Source: Actinoplanes sp. KI2
GTDB taxonomy: Bacteria > Actinomycetota > Actinomycetes > Mycobacteriales > Micromonosporaceae
Assembly (NCBI RefSeq): GCF_025630775.1
Contig: NZ_JAOSZE010000012.1
Coordinates: 1 to 64,000 of the forward strand
Direction: 5' to 3'
Length of the DNA: 64,000 nucleotides
Both the position numbers and the translations under genes were made by a program. This document shows positions 24,237 to 33,465 of this stretch, in pieces. The notes beneath the pieces are model-generated. The model worked only from the letters and a program-made list of their open reading frames with translations, was not told where the DNA came from and ran no database searches. Every line of letters starts with the position of its first letter. Position 1 is the stretch's first letter.

Positions 24237-24609
24237 TCAACCGAGCCTCCCAGCCGCTGGGCGCATCCCGTCCGGAACGCGCCGCCTCGTAGGTTCGGCG
24301 CCCGGCCGTCACCTGAAGGACCAACGCTTTCCCGATCCATCCACGCTCGACGATACGAGGCTCGCCGGTGACCAGCTCGAGGACGACCCCCGCCGCCGCG
24401 TCGGCCTCGACCGATTCGAAGGTGAAGTCGTCACAGAGGATCTGGACGTCGGCCGGGCCCGAGGCCACGATGACCCCGATGGTGGGCAGGTCGTCGCCGG
24501 TCACCCAGAGAATGCGCTGGGATCCGGTCGGATGCTCCCAGCTGACGTCGGCGCCCTCCCGCTCGACCGCGGCAGCGATGCGGTCGCCCAGCCGCTCGAC
24601 GTCAGCCAT
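24223..24609 (-). CDS. Hypothetical cytoplasmic protein
   Basis: The product is 128 residues. It has a regular alpha/beta pattern (LGDRIAAAVEREGADVSWEH, ILWVTGDDLPTIGVIVASGP) and no Cys-based or catalytic motif that I recognise. I chose ATG 24609 because protein-like composition begins there. The frame stays open to 24750, but that extension looks non-coding. It is the first gene of a two-gene unit with 23823-24236. Confidence 0.6.
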   Translation of the reverse strand: MADVERLGDRIAAAVEREGADVSWEHPTGSQRILWVTGDDLPTIGVIVASGPADVQILCDDFTFESVEADAAAGVVLELVTGEPRIVERGWIGKALVLQVTAGRRTYEAARSGRDAPSGWEARLIARG

Positions 24610-24889
24610 CAGAACCACCGTCCGAAGAAGACTCTCGTGCCACCGGCCGATCCGGAGGCGGAAGACGTGCCGCGCGGCCTTGATGCCGTACTGCTTCTTC
24701 ACTCCGTGCGCGCTCCAGCCGAGCGCGACGCGCCCGCCCTGCCGATTCAACCATCCCTCGCGGGCACCCGACCGGCCCTTCCACGAGACGCGAACACCGA
24801 GATCATCGGACGGTGTCGATCACCGCTTCGACGGTGGACTAAACAGCCTGGTGGTCGGTCCGCGGCCCGGCTGTGTCATCATCACCGGC

Positions 24890-26236
24890 GTGAATATCGG
24901 ACGCCGTACCCTGCTGGGCACCGGTCTTGCCGCGACGGCCGCCGCGCTCACCGGTTGCGGGCGGACCGCCCCGGCCGGCGACGCGCCCGTCTGGGCCGAA
25001 CCGGTCGCGACCGAGCAGCCGCTGACCACGCCCGGCGCCGTCGGCCGCGCCATCCAGCCGGCCCCCTCGCCCAGGGCCGTGACCAGCGCCGCGACGCCGG
25101 CCGGCCCGCCGTACGCGGCGAAGGTCAAGGCAACCTTGACCAAGTACCTCGTGCCGACCGCCGACAACCCCAAACACCCGGGTTACGCGGGCGCCGTCGC
25201 GCTCGTGATGCAGGACGGCAAGACCCGGTTCAGCACCGCCGCCGGGCACGCGCTGCGCTACGGCGCCGGGCCGGTCGACCTGCCCGCCGCCAAGCGGGTG
25301 GCGATGCGCACCGACTCGATCTTCGACCTGGCCTCGCTCACCAAGGTCTGCACCGCGATCCTCACCCTCCAGCTGGTCGACCGGGGCAAGGTCGAGCTGA
25401 ACGCGCCGGTACAGCGATACCTGCCCGAGTTCACCGGTGCCGGCAAAGACAAGATCACCATCGCGATGCTGCTGGCACACACCAGCGCCCTCCCGGTGGG
25501 CGCCAAGGTCACCGGCTTCAGCACCAACACCCAGCGCTGGCAGTCGGTGATGACCACCCCGCTGGTCAAGGGCGGCGTGCCCGGCACCACGTTCCGCTAC
25601 TCCAGCGTCGGACTCATGGTCCTCGGCCGCCTCGTCGAGAAGCTCACCGGCACCTCGCTCGACAAGGCGGTACGCGACAACATCACCACGCCGCTCGGCC
25701 TCGAGGACACCGGCTTCCTGCCGCTGAAGTGGGTCGCCGACAAGTCTCGTCTGGTCGCCACCGACGCACGCACCTCCCGCGGCCTGCTACGCGGCACCGT
25801 GCACGACGACGTGGCGAACATCCTCGGCGGCGTCGCCGGGCACGCCGGCCTCTTCGGCACGGCCCAGGACGTCGCCGTGATCGGCCAGATGCTGCTGGCC
25901 GGCGGCACCCACCACGGCCGGCGGATCCTGTCGGCCGACACGGTCGCCAAGATGCTCACCAACGTCAACAAGGGCAAGCCGGCCATCGACGCCGACCGCC
26001 CGCACCGCACCGCCGACCACGGCCTCGGCGTCGAGATCAACCAACCCTGGTTCATGGGCAAGCTGGCCTCGCCCACCAGCTTCGGGCACACCGGCTTCAC
26101 CGGCACATCGCTGCTGGTGGTGCCGTCGCGCCGGCAGGTGATCGTCCTGCTCACCAACCGCGCCCACCCGAACTGGAGCTGGTCAAACCCCGACACCCAC
26201 CGGGTAGCCGTCCACAACGCCGTCGCCGCCGGCTGA
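24890..26236 (+). CDS. Tat-exported serine hydrolase (class C beta-lactamase-like)
   Basis: This 448-residue protein has the N-terminus GRRTLLGTGLAATAAALTGC, a twin-arginine signal ending in a lipobox, so it is an exported lipoprotein. The hydrolase domain (about 75-445) has SLTK with nucleophile Ser149 and Lys152, YSS as the Tyr-containing second motif, and GHTGFTG as the third. This family includes D-alanyl-D-alanine carboxypeptidases, esterases and beta-lactamases; substrate is open. The start is GTG 24890 just before the twin-arginine region. It converges on the GH94 gene with a hairpin between. Confidence 0.88.
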   Translation: MNIGRRTLLGTGLAATAAALTGCGRTAPAGDAPVWAEPVATEQPLTTPGAVGRAIQPAPSPRAVTSAATPAGPPYAAKVKATLTKYLVPTADNPKHPGYAGAVALVMQDGKTRFSTAAGHALRYGAGPVDLPAAKRVAMRTDSIFDLASLTKVCTAILTLQLVDRGKVELNAPVQRYLPEFTGAGKDKITIAMLLAHTSALPVGAKVTGFSTNTQRWQSVMTTPLVKGGVPGTTFRYSSVGLMVLGRLVEKLTGTSLDKAVRDNITTPLGLEDTGFLPLKWVADKSRLVATDARTSRGLLRGTVHDDVANILGGVAGHAGLFGTAQDVAVIGQMLLAGGTHHGRRILSADTVAKMLTNVNKGKPAIDADRPHRTADHGLGVEINQPWFMGKLASPTSFGHTGFTGTSLLVVPSRRQVIVLLTNRAHPNWSWSNPDTHRVAVHNAVAAG

Positions 26237-26261
26237 TCTCCGCCGGCCGGCCCAGCTCTAT

Positions 26262-26311
26262 CCGGACGTCGCCGCGGCCTGACCAGCCGTGTCGGGCCGC
26301 GGCGCGTCCGG
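26262..26311. terminator. Bidirectional hairpin between convergent hydrolase and GH94 genes
   Basis: A stem of 17 pairs with one bulge joins CCGGACGTCGCCGCGGCC (26262-26279) and GGCCGCGGCGCGTCCGG (26295-26311), with a 15-base loop. Confidence 0.75.
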
Positions 26312-26317
26312 CGGTGC

Positions 26318-28768
26318 TCAGCCCTCGACGACCGCCTCCACCCGGACCACGGTGCCGGGCGCCGCGGGCGGCACCACCGTGCCGTCCACCCGCTCGCCGT
26401 CCACGATCAGGTGGGTGACCCGCCCGGTCGTGCCGGCCTCCTTGCGTACGGTGATCTCGTAGGTGGCGTCCCGGAAGGCCCGGGTGGCCCGGAAGCCCGG
26501 CCAGCTCGCCGGCAGCACGGGGTCGATGCGCAGCCCGGTCAGCTCCGGCCGGATGCCGAGGATCCACTGCGAGACCGCGGCGAAATTCCACGCCGCGGTG
26601 CCGGTGAGCCAGGAGTTCTTGGCCTCGCCGTGGGTCGGCGCGTCCCGCCCGGCGATCATTTGCGGGTAGACGTACGGCTCGCAGCGGTGCACCTCGCTGA
26701 TCGCCTCCCGGACCGACGGGTTGATCCGCCGGTAGTAGTCGAAGGCGCGGTCGCCGTTGCCCACCATCGCCTCGGCGATCATGATCCACGGGTTGGTGTG
26801 GCAGAAGATGCCGGCGTTCTCCTTGTAGCCGGGCGGATAGGAGGAGATCTCGCCCAGCTCGATCCGGTAGCCGGAGTACGCCGGCTGTTGCAGGACGATG
26901 CCGTGCGCGGTGGCCAGCCGCTCCGCCACGCTGTCCAGCGCCCGCACGGCCAGCCCGTCGTCGATGCCGACCCCGCCGAGCACGCACATGCCCTGCGGCT
27001 CGATGAAGATCTGCCCCTCGTCGTTCTCGCCGGAGCCGATCGGCCGGCCGTGGAAGTCGTACGCCCGGCGGAACCAGGCGCCGTCCCAGCCGTGCTCGAG
27101 CACGACGGCGGTCATCTTCTCGGCGGCCGCGCGGTACTCGGCCGCCTCCCCGGTCAGCCCGCGCCGCTCGGCGATCGCGGCCAGCTCCTTCGCGGCCAGC
27201 ACGAACTGCCCGGCGATGAAGACCGACTCGGCCCCGCCGCCGCTGGCGTTCTCGGTGGTCTGGAACGGCTCGCCCGGGGTGTCCGAGAAGCAGTTGAGGT
27301 TGAGGCAGTCGTTCCAGTCGGCCCGGCCGATCAGCGGCAGGCCGTGCGGGCCGAGCCGGTCCTGGGTGTAGCGCAGCGACCGGCGCAGGTGCTCGTACAG
27401 CGGCGCCTCGCTGCCGGGCGCGTTGTCGAACGGCACCGGCTCGTCCAGGATCGTGTCGTCGCCGGTCTCCTTCAGGTACGCGGAGACGCCGAGCACCAGC
27501 CACAGCGGGTCGTCGTTGAAGCCGTCGCCGATGTCGTTGTTCCCGCGCTTGGTGAGCGGCTGGTACTGGTGGTACGCCCCGCCGGTCGCCATCTGGGTGG
27601 CCGCGATGTCCAGGATCCGCTCCCGGGCGCGCCCCGGGATCATGTGGACGAAGCCGAGCAGGTCCTGGTTGGAGTCGCGGAAGCCCATGCCGCGGCCGAT
27701 CCCGGACTCGTAGAACGACGCCGACCGGCTCAGGTTGAAGGTCACCAGGCACTGGTACGCGTTCCAGATGTTGACCATCCGGTTGGTGTCCGCGTCCGGG
27801 GTCGTCACCCGCAGCACGCCGAGCAGCCGGTCCCAGTAGGCGCCCAGCTCGGCGAAGCCCTGGCGGACCGTCTCGGGTCGCAGCCAGCGCTCGATGACCG
27901 GGCGCACGTACCGCTTGTTGATCGTCTGCGACCCGGGCGGGTCGAACTTCTCGTCCCTGGGGTTCTCCGCGTACCCGAGCACGAAGATCACCTCGCGGCT
28001 CTCCCCCGGCGCGAGGGCGAGCCGCACGTGGTGGCTGCCGATCGGCTGCCAGCCGTGGGCGACCGAGTCGAGGGCCGCGCCCCGCTCGACCGCCGCCGGC
28101 CGGTCCCAGCCGCGGTACGCGCCGAGGAAGGCCTCCCGCTGGGTGTCGAACCCGGCGATCGGCTCCGAGCAGGCGAAGTACGCGAAGTGGTCGCGCCGCT
28201 CCCGGTACTCGGTCTTGTGGTAGATCACTCCGTCGGCCACCTCGACCTGGCCGGTGGAGAAGTTGCGCTGGAAGTTGGTCGCGTCGTCCTGCGCGTCCCA
28301 CAGGCAGAACTCGACCGAGGAGAAGAGCGAGAGCCGCGCCGCCGTGTCACGCTCGTTGGTGACCCGGACCCGCCACACCTCGAGGGTCTCGCCGAGCGGC
28401 ACGAAGTAGAGCGTCTCGGCCCGGACGCCGTCGCGGGCGGAGGCGATCCGGGTGTACGACAGGCCGTGCCGGCACTCGTACTCGTCCAGCGTGCTGCGGG
28501 TCGGCTGCCACGACGGCGACCAGAAGTCGCCGGTGACGTCGTCCCGCACGTACAGGTAGCGGCCGCCGAGATCGAGGGGCGCGTTGTTGTACCGATAGCG
28601 GGTGAGGCGGCGCAGCCGGGCGTCCCGGTAGAACGAATATCCGCCCGCGGTGTTGGAGACGATCCCGAAGTACGCCTCGGTGCCCAGGTAGTTGATCCAG
28701 GGCAGCGGGGTGTCGGGGCGGTCGATGACGTACTCGCGCCGCTCATCGTCGAAGTGTCCGTAGCGCAC
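26318..28768 (-). CDS. GH94 phosphorylase, probably cellobiose phosphorylase
   Basis: This 816-residue protein has an N-terminal beta-sandwich ([21 protein letters not shown]), a helical linker, an (alpha/alpha)6 catalytic barrel with [20 protein letters not shown] and [12 protein letters not shown] (general-acid region near 485), and a C-terminal sheet domain. Length matches cellobiose phosphorylases (about 800-825), not the longer cyclic-glucan type. It would convert cellobiose plus phosphate to glucose-1-P and glucose. I chose GTG 28768 for its GGGGAGG site; ATG 28813 is possible but lies upstream of a CebR-like operator. That operator supports a cellobiose-related substrate. Confidence 0.9.
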   Translation of the reverse strand: MRYGHFDDERREYVIDRPDTPLPWINYLGTEAYFGIVSNTAGGYSFYRDARLRRLTRYRYNNAPLDLGGRYLYVRDDVTGDFWSPSWQPTRSTLDEYECRHGLSYTRIASARDGVRAETLYFVPLGETLEVWRVRVTNERDTAARLSLFSSVEFCLWDAQDDATNFQRNFSTGQVEVADGVIYHKTEYRERRDHFAYFACSEPIAGFDTQREAFLGAYRGWDRPAAVERGAALDSVAHGWQPIGSHHVRLALAPGESREVIFVLGYAENPRDEKFDPPGSQTINKRYVRPVIERWLRPETVRQGFAELGAYWDRLLGVLRVTTPDADTNRMVNIWNAYQCLVTFNLSRSASFYESGIGRGMGFRDSNQDLLGFVHMIPGRARERILDIAATQMATGGAYHQYQPLTKRGNNDIGDGFNDDPLWLVLGVSAYLKETGDDTILDEPVPFDNAPGSEAPLYEHLRRSLRYTQDRLGPHGLPLIGRADWNDCLNLNCFSDTPGEPFQTTENASGGGAESVFIAGQFVLAAKELAAIAERRGLTGEAAEYRAAAEKMTAVVLEHGWDGAWFRRAYDFHGRPIGSGENDEGQIFIEPQGMCVLGGVGIDDGLAVRALDSVAERLATAHGIVLQQPAYSGYRIELGEISSYPPGYKENAGIFCHTNPWIMIAEAMVGNGDRAFDYYRRINPSVREAISEVHRCEPYVYPQMIAGRDAPTHGEAKNSWLTGTAAWNFAAVSQWILGIRPELTGLRIDPVLPASWPGFRATRAFRDATYEITVRKEAGTTGRVTHLIVDGERVDGTVVPPAAPGTVVRVEAVVEG

Positions 28769-28786
28769 CAGGTTCCTCCCCGGTTT

Positions 28787-28800
28787 TGGGAGCGCTCCCA
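28787..28800. promoter_or_regulatory. CebR/CelR-type operator
   Basis: TGGGAGCGCTCCCA is a perfect 14-base palindrome. It is identical to the operator bound by the cellobiose-responsive LacI-family regulators CebR (Streptomyces) and CelR (Thermobifida). It lies 19 bases before the GTG of the GH94 gene, in the position of a transcriptional roadblock. Confidence 0.85.
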
Positions 28801-28959
28801 TTTGCTGGCCCATTGCTGCCTGCCACGCCCCGCTCGATACGCCATGCTATGTGTGACACCGTTCACTCCGGTACCCCCGAAACTCGGCAAGCGACTCGGC
28901 GGTTACGGCCCGTCACGGTCCACGATGGTCAGGCCGACGACGCGGAGGGGCGGACACAC

Positions 28960-29280
28960 GTGGGATCCGGGCTTACGCAGTCACTTCTTCCCAGCGAGAT
29001 GCGCGCGCGGCTGTCGCACATCCGCCCGGCCGGCCGGCTCGTCCACTTCGCACCCCGGGCGACGATCTTCTCCGAGGGTGAGCCCTCCGAGCACATCGCC
29101 ATCCTGCTCTCCGGGATCGTGAAGATCACCGCGTAACGCCGGGGCCGCGCATAGGCGCTCCGCGCGTGCGGCACGGTCGCCACGTCGCGGCAGCGGATCA
29201 CCATCCTCGAGCGGGACCCGTTAATGCGCATATTCTCCACAGACGGCGACCCGGGCCCGGCGGTAGGCATGGCTTATTGA
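28960..29280 (+). pseudogene. Internally deleted Crp/Fnr-family regulator
   Basis: The frame opens GLTQSLLPSEMRARLSHIRP and continues ATIFSEGEPSEHIAILLSG, the start of a cyclic-nucleotide-binding-like domain, until TAA at 29134-29136. In the same frame, past a second stop, it reads GTVATSRQRITILERDPLMR before TGA at 29278-29280. That is the characteristic C-terminal tail of Crp/Fnr regulators (usually TGRQRITILDPDAL). The middle (rest of the sensor domain and most of the helix-turn-helix, about 120-150 residues) is missing. The gene is a fossil. Confidence 0.75.
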
Positions 29281-29315
29281 CCGCTGCCGAGAGAGCGAAA
29301 CTGGTGGGTCCGATC

Positions 29316-29447
29316 GGCGCGCAAATAGACGAAAGTGCCCCTCTCTGGCAGGGGACACTGGTGATTGCGATATCTACAGGTTTCGCTGCGCTGGAGGCCC
29401 TTCCGGCGTGCAGTCCACGGCGTGGTCGAAGGATCTGCGGGTCACCG
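29316..29447. repeat. Left copy of direct repeat enclosing the protease region
   Basis: This copy is about 132 bases and matches 31215-31344 in the same orientation, with scattered substitutions and one 2-base indel. It includes a long identical core (tggtcgaaggatctgcgggt). It carries no clear gene of its own. One frame reads CDIYRFRC and STAWSKDLRVT in both copies, so decayed coding sequence is possible. The remaining 29448-29682 stretch shows nothing I can assign. Confidence 0.8.
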
Positions 29448-29682
29448 GCGGCCCGGCCGACCAGACAGCCATCACCGGCGAATCATCGAGGCTAGGAATG
29501 GGCTGCCACGATCGTGGTCCGTACTCCCGCCGGACCTCGTTGCGGCCCAACCCGGACTCTCCACCCGGGTGGCGGGCCGCGTAAGCGTGCCGGCGGCTGC
29601 GGCCTACTGCTCACGGCGCGGCTCCCGGAGCACGCTCCGCAGAAGTCCGTCGAGCCAATTAGTCCACCATGGACACTGGTAC

Positions 29683-29937
29683 CTATAGAGGATCGATGAT
29701 GGTAGGCTCGTCGAGAACCCTCACCAGCCCGTTAGAGTCGGCCACAAGCATGGTCGCAAACGCCTTGTCCCGACGGTTCAGTGTTACTTCCACCGCCGTG
29801 AAATCGTCGTTGACGCCGGCAGTAGTCACCGTTGTGACCCCTTCCTCCAATGGTCGCATGTGTACGTCGACCACCCATTTCAGGGTCTCCTCCAACCGCT
29901 GTCTTCTTTTTTTGCGCTCTGCTTTGGTCATACCCAT
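29683..29937 (-). CDS. Small hypothetical protein
   Basis: The product is 84 residues. A basic helical N-terminus (MTKAERKKRRQRLEETLKW) precedes a short alpha/beta part (AVEVTLNRRDKAFATMLVAD). No family is recognised. Base composition here is less GC-rich than the surroundings, and the gene sits within the segment bracketed by direct repeats, which suggests acquired DNA. The start could be either Met of MGM; protein-like sequence also extends a little upstream (YASEDFDNGWAEA), without an obvious start codon other than GTG. Confidence 0.5.
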   Translation of the reverse strand: MGMTKAERKKRRQRLEETLKWVVDVHMRPLEEGVTTVTTAGVNDDFTAVEVTLNRRDKAFATMLVADSNGLVRVLDEPTIIDPL

Positions 29938-29998
29938 TGCCTCGGCCCACCCATTGTCGAAGTCCTCACTTGCATACCGCACCACGAAACGGGGAAAA

Positions 29999-31213
29999 AT
30001 GAAGAGACGGTGGACAGCCGCTATCTCCAGCGGAATTTTACTCGCGACGTTCGCCTTGCCGGCGCCGTCGATGGCCGACGACGACCCGAAGCCCGTGTCC
30101 GAGGCCACCATCCCGGAGGGTGGCGAACAGACCGATGCCGAGGTGACCGCCGACAACCTCACCGAGTGGCTCGACACCCACCCGGAAAGCGGTCTCGGCG
30201 GCGTCTCGGTCGTGGGCGGCGCGGTGACCCTGGCGTGGAAGGGAGATCCCCCGGCGGACGTCCTGCAACTCCTGGCCACCGAGCCGGTCACGACCCCCGT
30301 CACCGTCGCCCCCGCCGCCTATTCGGCCGCAGAACTGGACGCCCAGGCGATCCAGGTGGCCGACGCGAACCCGGACACGGTCGCATCGGTCGGTCCCCGC
30401 GACGACTTCAGCGGGCTGCAGATCCTCCTCCAGCCGCGCCGGACCACCGATTTGCAGCCGCAGGCCACCCGGCAGATCTCTGCCACGGTGCCGGTGACCA
30501 TCGCGGGATACGCGGACCCGGTGCCGACCAACCGCAACAACGACACGCGGCCCTTCTACGGCGCGAACCTCATCAAGAACGGCTCGTATGTGTGCTCCGG
30601 CGGGGTCGCCGTCACGGTTGGCGCAACCACAGGGCTGAGCACCGCATGGCATTGCGGGACCGGGACGTGGCAGACCTACGGCAACAGCAACACGATCGGG
30701 ACGATCGGGGCGCGAGCGAAGGGCCTCGACACCCAGGTGATCAACGGGTCGACCACGGGAAGGGTGTTCCAAGGACCCTGGAACGCGTTCAGCAGCGCAC
30801 CGGTCAAAGACTCCATCCGGCCGGGTAACAACACCGCCATCTGCGTCAGCGGCGGCCTGTCCGGCGAATCCTGCTCGAAGGTGACCGTCCGAGGCGTCAA
30901 TCAGTACGCCAACATCGCCGGCGTCGGCCGCGTGGGCCCGGGATTCTGGGTGCTCAGTACCGGGGTGTCCGGCGGCTCGCAGGTCGGGATCGCCGATCAG
31001 GGCGACTCGGGTGCACCGGCCTATACCTACGCCACGAACGGGTCGATGCGGATCAAAGGATTCATCGTCGGCGGCGACCAGACCATGAAAACCACCAAAT
31101 GCAAAGGCAACCCCGATTTCGTACCTTCGGGCCACGGCTGCTACGCGCGCATTTTCGTCGTGAACTCGGTCGACGCTCTGTCGGCACTGGGTGCCAGAAT
31201 CAAGACCAACTGA
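29999..31213 (+). CDS. Secreted trypsin-like serine protease
   Basis: This 404-residue protein has a signal peptide (RRWTAAISSGILLATFALPAP) followed by an acidic prodomain-like region (about 25-165). The S1-type domain has His218 in STAWHCG, Asp244 in KGLDTQVI and Ser337 in DQGDSGAP, a complete triad. Cys pairs (YVCSGG/AWHCG, ICVSGG/ESCSK) suggest disulfides. It resembles actinomycete streptogrisin/alpha-lytic-like proteases. It starts at ATG 29999 after GGGGAAAA, a weak site. The stop is immediately followed by the right-hand direct repeat. Confidence 0.88.
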   Translation: MKRRWTAAISSGILLATFALPAPSMADDDPKPVSEATIPEGGEQTDAEVTADNLTEWLDTHPESGLGGVSVVGGAVTLAWKGDPPADVLQLLATEPVTTPVTVAPAAYSAAELDAQAIQVADANPDTVASVGPRDDFSGLQILLQPRRTTDLQPQATRQISATVPVTIAGYADPVPTNRNNDTRPFYGANLIKNGSYVCSGGVAVTVGATTGLSTAWHCGTGTWQTYGNSNTIGTIGARAKGLDTQVINGSTTGRVFQGPWNAFSSAPVKDSIRPGNNTAICVSGGLSGESCSKVTVRGVNQYANIAGVGRVGPGFWVLSTGVSGGSQVGIADQGDSGAPAYTYATNGSMRIKGFIVGGDQTMKTTKCKGNPDFVPSGHGCYARIFVVNSVDALSALGARIKTN

Positions 31214-31214
31214 C

Positions 31215-31344
31215 GGCGTGCAAGAAGGCGAAAGTGCCTCTCTGGCAGGGGAAACTTGTGATGGCGACATCTACAGGTTTCGCTGCGAGGGAGGCACTTC
31301 CGGCATGCCGTCTACGGCGTGGTCGAAGGATCTGCGGGTCACCG
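31215..31344. repeat. Right copy of direct repeat enclosing the protease region
   Basis: This is the partner of 29316-29447 and begins two bases after the protease stop. Together the copies bracket a segment of about 1.77 kb with two genes. Confidence 0.8.
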
Positions 31345-31401
31345 CAGGGCCGTCGGGCTGGCACGCGCCGTGAACCCCAGCGCTACCGGCAGCGATTCGC
31401 C

Positions 31402-31812
31402 TCAGCGCCGGGACCGGGCCCGCAGGGGCAGCCACACCGAGACGGCCATGATGGCCATGGCGAGCGGGATGTGCACGGCCGTGAGCGCGTCCTTGCCGTC
31501 GTCCCGGATCAACCCGCCGAGGTACGACTCGAGCACGAGCAACACGACCAGCACCAGGCTGCCGATCCACAGGTCCCGGCGAGGGCGCAGCCGCCAGAGG
31601 GCGACGACCGTGGCCGCGACCGCCAGCACCAGCGCCACCTCGCCGCCGCGGGCGTGCACGTCGATCCAGCCGCTCGCGGCGTCCCGCTGCCCGTCGTGCT
31701 CCAGGAAGATGCCGGCCCACAGACCTTGCAGCAGGATGGCCAGCGAGGCCAAGCCGGTCAGCGCGCTGAACGACGTGGTACTCCTGGTGCCGGTGGCGCC
31801 CGATGTACTCAC
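31402..31812 (-). CDS. Four-helix membrane protein of unknown function
   Basis: The product is 136 residues with four hydrophobic helices (ALTGLASLAILLQGLWAGIF, EVALVLAVAATVVALW, LWIGSLVLVVLLVLESYLGG, VHIPLAMAIMAVSVWLPL). His residues in helices 1 and 4 regions (LEHDGQ, IDVHARGG, AVHIPLA) might bind heme, but that is speculation. GTG 31812 follows GGAGG with five-base spacing and is preferred. It is monocistronic and divergent from the enoyl-CoA hydratase gene. Confidence 0.7.
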   Translation of the reverse strand: MSTSGATGTRSTTSFSALTGLASLAILLQGLWAGIFLEHDGQRDAASGWIDVHARGGEVALVLAVAATVVALWRLRPRRDLWIGSLVLVVLLVLESYLGGLIRDDGKDALTAVHIPLAMAIMAVSVWLPLRARSRR

Positions 31813-31904
31813 CGGTGCCTCCTTCGGTCGTGAGCCGACGTCCTTGACCAAGCCCACCACACAAATACCTGTAAAATGACGGAAATCGCTCAGGGGGCCT
31901 GCTG

Positions 31905-32624
31905 ATGTCTCTGCATGTCGAGGACCGGGACGGTGTCGCCGTCGTCCGGCTCGCGCACGGCAAGGTCAACGCGCTCGATCTCGACCTGCTGCGCGCCATC
32001 ACGACCACCTTCGAGGAGCTGGACCGTGGCGACGCCACGGCCGTCGTGTTCACCGGGAGCGGGCCGGCCTTCTCGGCCGGGGTCGACCTGTGGCGGATCC
32101 TCGACGGCGGCGCCGCGTACGCGCGGGAGTTCCTGCCGGCGCTCGACGCGGCCTTCCTCGCGGTGTTCGGCATCGGCAAGCCGACCGTGGCGGCGATCAA
32201 CGGGCACGCCATCGCCGGCGGCGCGATCCTGGCCGCCGCCTGCGACCAGCGGGTGATGAGCGGCGGCACGATCGGGGTGACCGAGTTGCTGGTCGGCGTG
32301 CCGTTCCCGACCACCGCGCTGGACATTCTCGGGTACGCGTGGGGCCAGGCCGCCGCGCAGCGGGCGGTGCTGACCGGCGCGACCCTCCGCCCGCAGGAGG
32401 CACTCGCCGCCGGGCACATCGACCAGGTCGGCACGGCCTCGGCGGCGGTCGCCCGGGCGCGGACGCTGGCCGAGATCCCGGCCGACACGTTCCGGCTGAC
32501 CAAGCAGCAGCTGCACGCCGGCATCCCGGGACCGGTCGAGCCGCGGGTCGCCGAGCTCTGGCTGACGGCCGTCGAGGACGGGCGGATCGGGCGCTACATG
32601 AGCCGTACCGTCAAGCGGTCTTGA
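31905..32624 (+). CDS. Enoyl-CoA hydratase/isomerase family protein
   Basis: This 239-residue crotonase-fold protein has the oxyanion-hole segments FTGSGPAFSAGVDL and INGHAIAGGAILAAACD. The usual hydratase Glu positions are replaced in part (the second segment reads TELLVGVPFPTTALDIL), so the exact reaction is uncertain. It converges on paaX with a 14-base overlap and lies beside the aromatic-CoA cluster, so a role in a lower CoA-ester step is plausible. It starts at ATG 31905. Confidence 0.85.
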   Translation: MSLHVEDRDGVAVVRLAHGKVNALDLDLLRAITTTFEELDRGDATAVVFTGSGPAFSAGVDLWRILDGGAAYAREFLPALDAAFLAVFGIGKPTVAAINGHAIAGGAILAAACDQRVMSGGTIGVTELLVGVPFPTTALDILGYAWGQAAAQRAVLTGATLRPQEALAAGHIDQVGTASAAVARARTLAEIPADTFRLTKQQLHAGIPGPVEPRVAELWLTAVEDGRIGRYMSRTVKRS

Positions 32625-33465
32625 TGGGGTGGACGATCGGATGCGCGTGCTGTTCGGCGAGCGCGCGCAACACCTGGTCGAGCTCGCCGAACAGGGCGCC
32701 GGCGGTCACGCCGTTCCAGTCGGCCGGCAGCAGCGAGAGCGGCAGCCCGGGGTCGCGGTAGGGCAGCCGGCGCCACTCGGTGAGCATCGGCACGTACATC
32801 TGGAAGGCGGTCAGCGGCGTGGTCCGGCCGCCGGCGATCCGGTCGAGCAGCGGGCCGTGGCGGCGCAGGAAGTCGGCGTACAGGGTGGTCAGCTCGTCGA
32901 GGTCCCACCACTGGCGGACCTTGGCCCGCAGGTCGCCGAAGGCGAGGTGGTCGCCGGCGAAGATGTCGACGTAGCCGGACAGGCCGCGCCGCTCGAGCGT
33001 GCGCCGGGTCTCGGCGGCGAGGTTGCCGGGCGCGATCCACACGCCCGGTGCCGCGGTGCCGAAGCCGAGGCGGGTCAGGCTGGTGCGCAGGGCGTGCCGC
33101 TTCTCCCGCTCGGACTCGGGCACCGAGAACACCACCACGATCCAGCCGTCGCCGGCGGCGGCCCGGGTGCGTTCGAAGATGCGCACATCGCCCTCGGCGA
33201 GCACCTCCAGCGTCGGGCCGTCGAGGGAGTAGCCGGCCGCGCCGTCGTGCCGCTCGCTGCACAGCACGCCGCGCCGCTTCAGACGGGAGATCGAGTTGCG
33301 GGCGGGCTGGCCGTCCACGCCGAGATCGGCCAGCAGGCGCACGACCGAGGCGACCGACAGCCAGTTGCGCTCGGCCCGCGCGTACAGGCCGAAGATGGTG
33401 AAGATCAGCTGAGAGATACGGGAGTCGCGGCCGGCCGTCGCGGCCGACGCCACCTCCACCGTCAT
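32611..33465 (-). CDS. PaaX-family transcriptional regulator
   Basis: This 284-residue protein has an N-terminal winged helix (SQLIFTIFGLYARAERNWLS, QPARNSISRLKRRGVL), a central domain (WIVVVFSVPESEREKRHALR) and a C-terminal domain (LTAFQMYVPMLTEWRRLPYRDPGLP), the standard PaaX layout. PaaX proteins repress aromatic-CoA catabolic genes and are released by an aryl-CoA ester. The start ATG overlaps the stop of the upstream monooxygenase gene by four bases, so it is the last gene of the operon and probably senses that operon's CoA intermediate. Confidence 0.9.
   Translation of the reverse strand: MTVEVASAATAGRDSRISQLIFTIFGLYARAERNWLSVASVVRLLADLGVDGQPARNSISRLKRRGVLCSERHDGAAGYSLDGPTLEVLAEGDVRIFERTRAAAGDGWIVVVFSVPESEREKRHALRTSLTRLGFGTAAPGVWIAPGNLAAETRRTLERRGLSGYVDIFAGDHLAFGDLRAKVRQWWDLDELTTLYADFLRRHGPLLDRIAGGRTTPLTAFQMYVPMLTEWRRLPYRDPGLPLSLLPADWNGVTAGALFGELDQVLRALAEQHAHPIVHPIKTA

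Noticed and set aside
29316..31344. Composite transposon around the protease
   Set aside because: No transposase, terminal inverted repeats or target-site duplications were seen. Only direct repeats are evident, so I report the repeats without that label.
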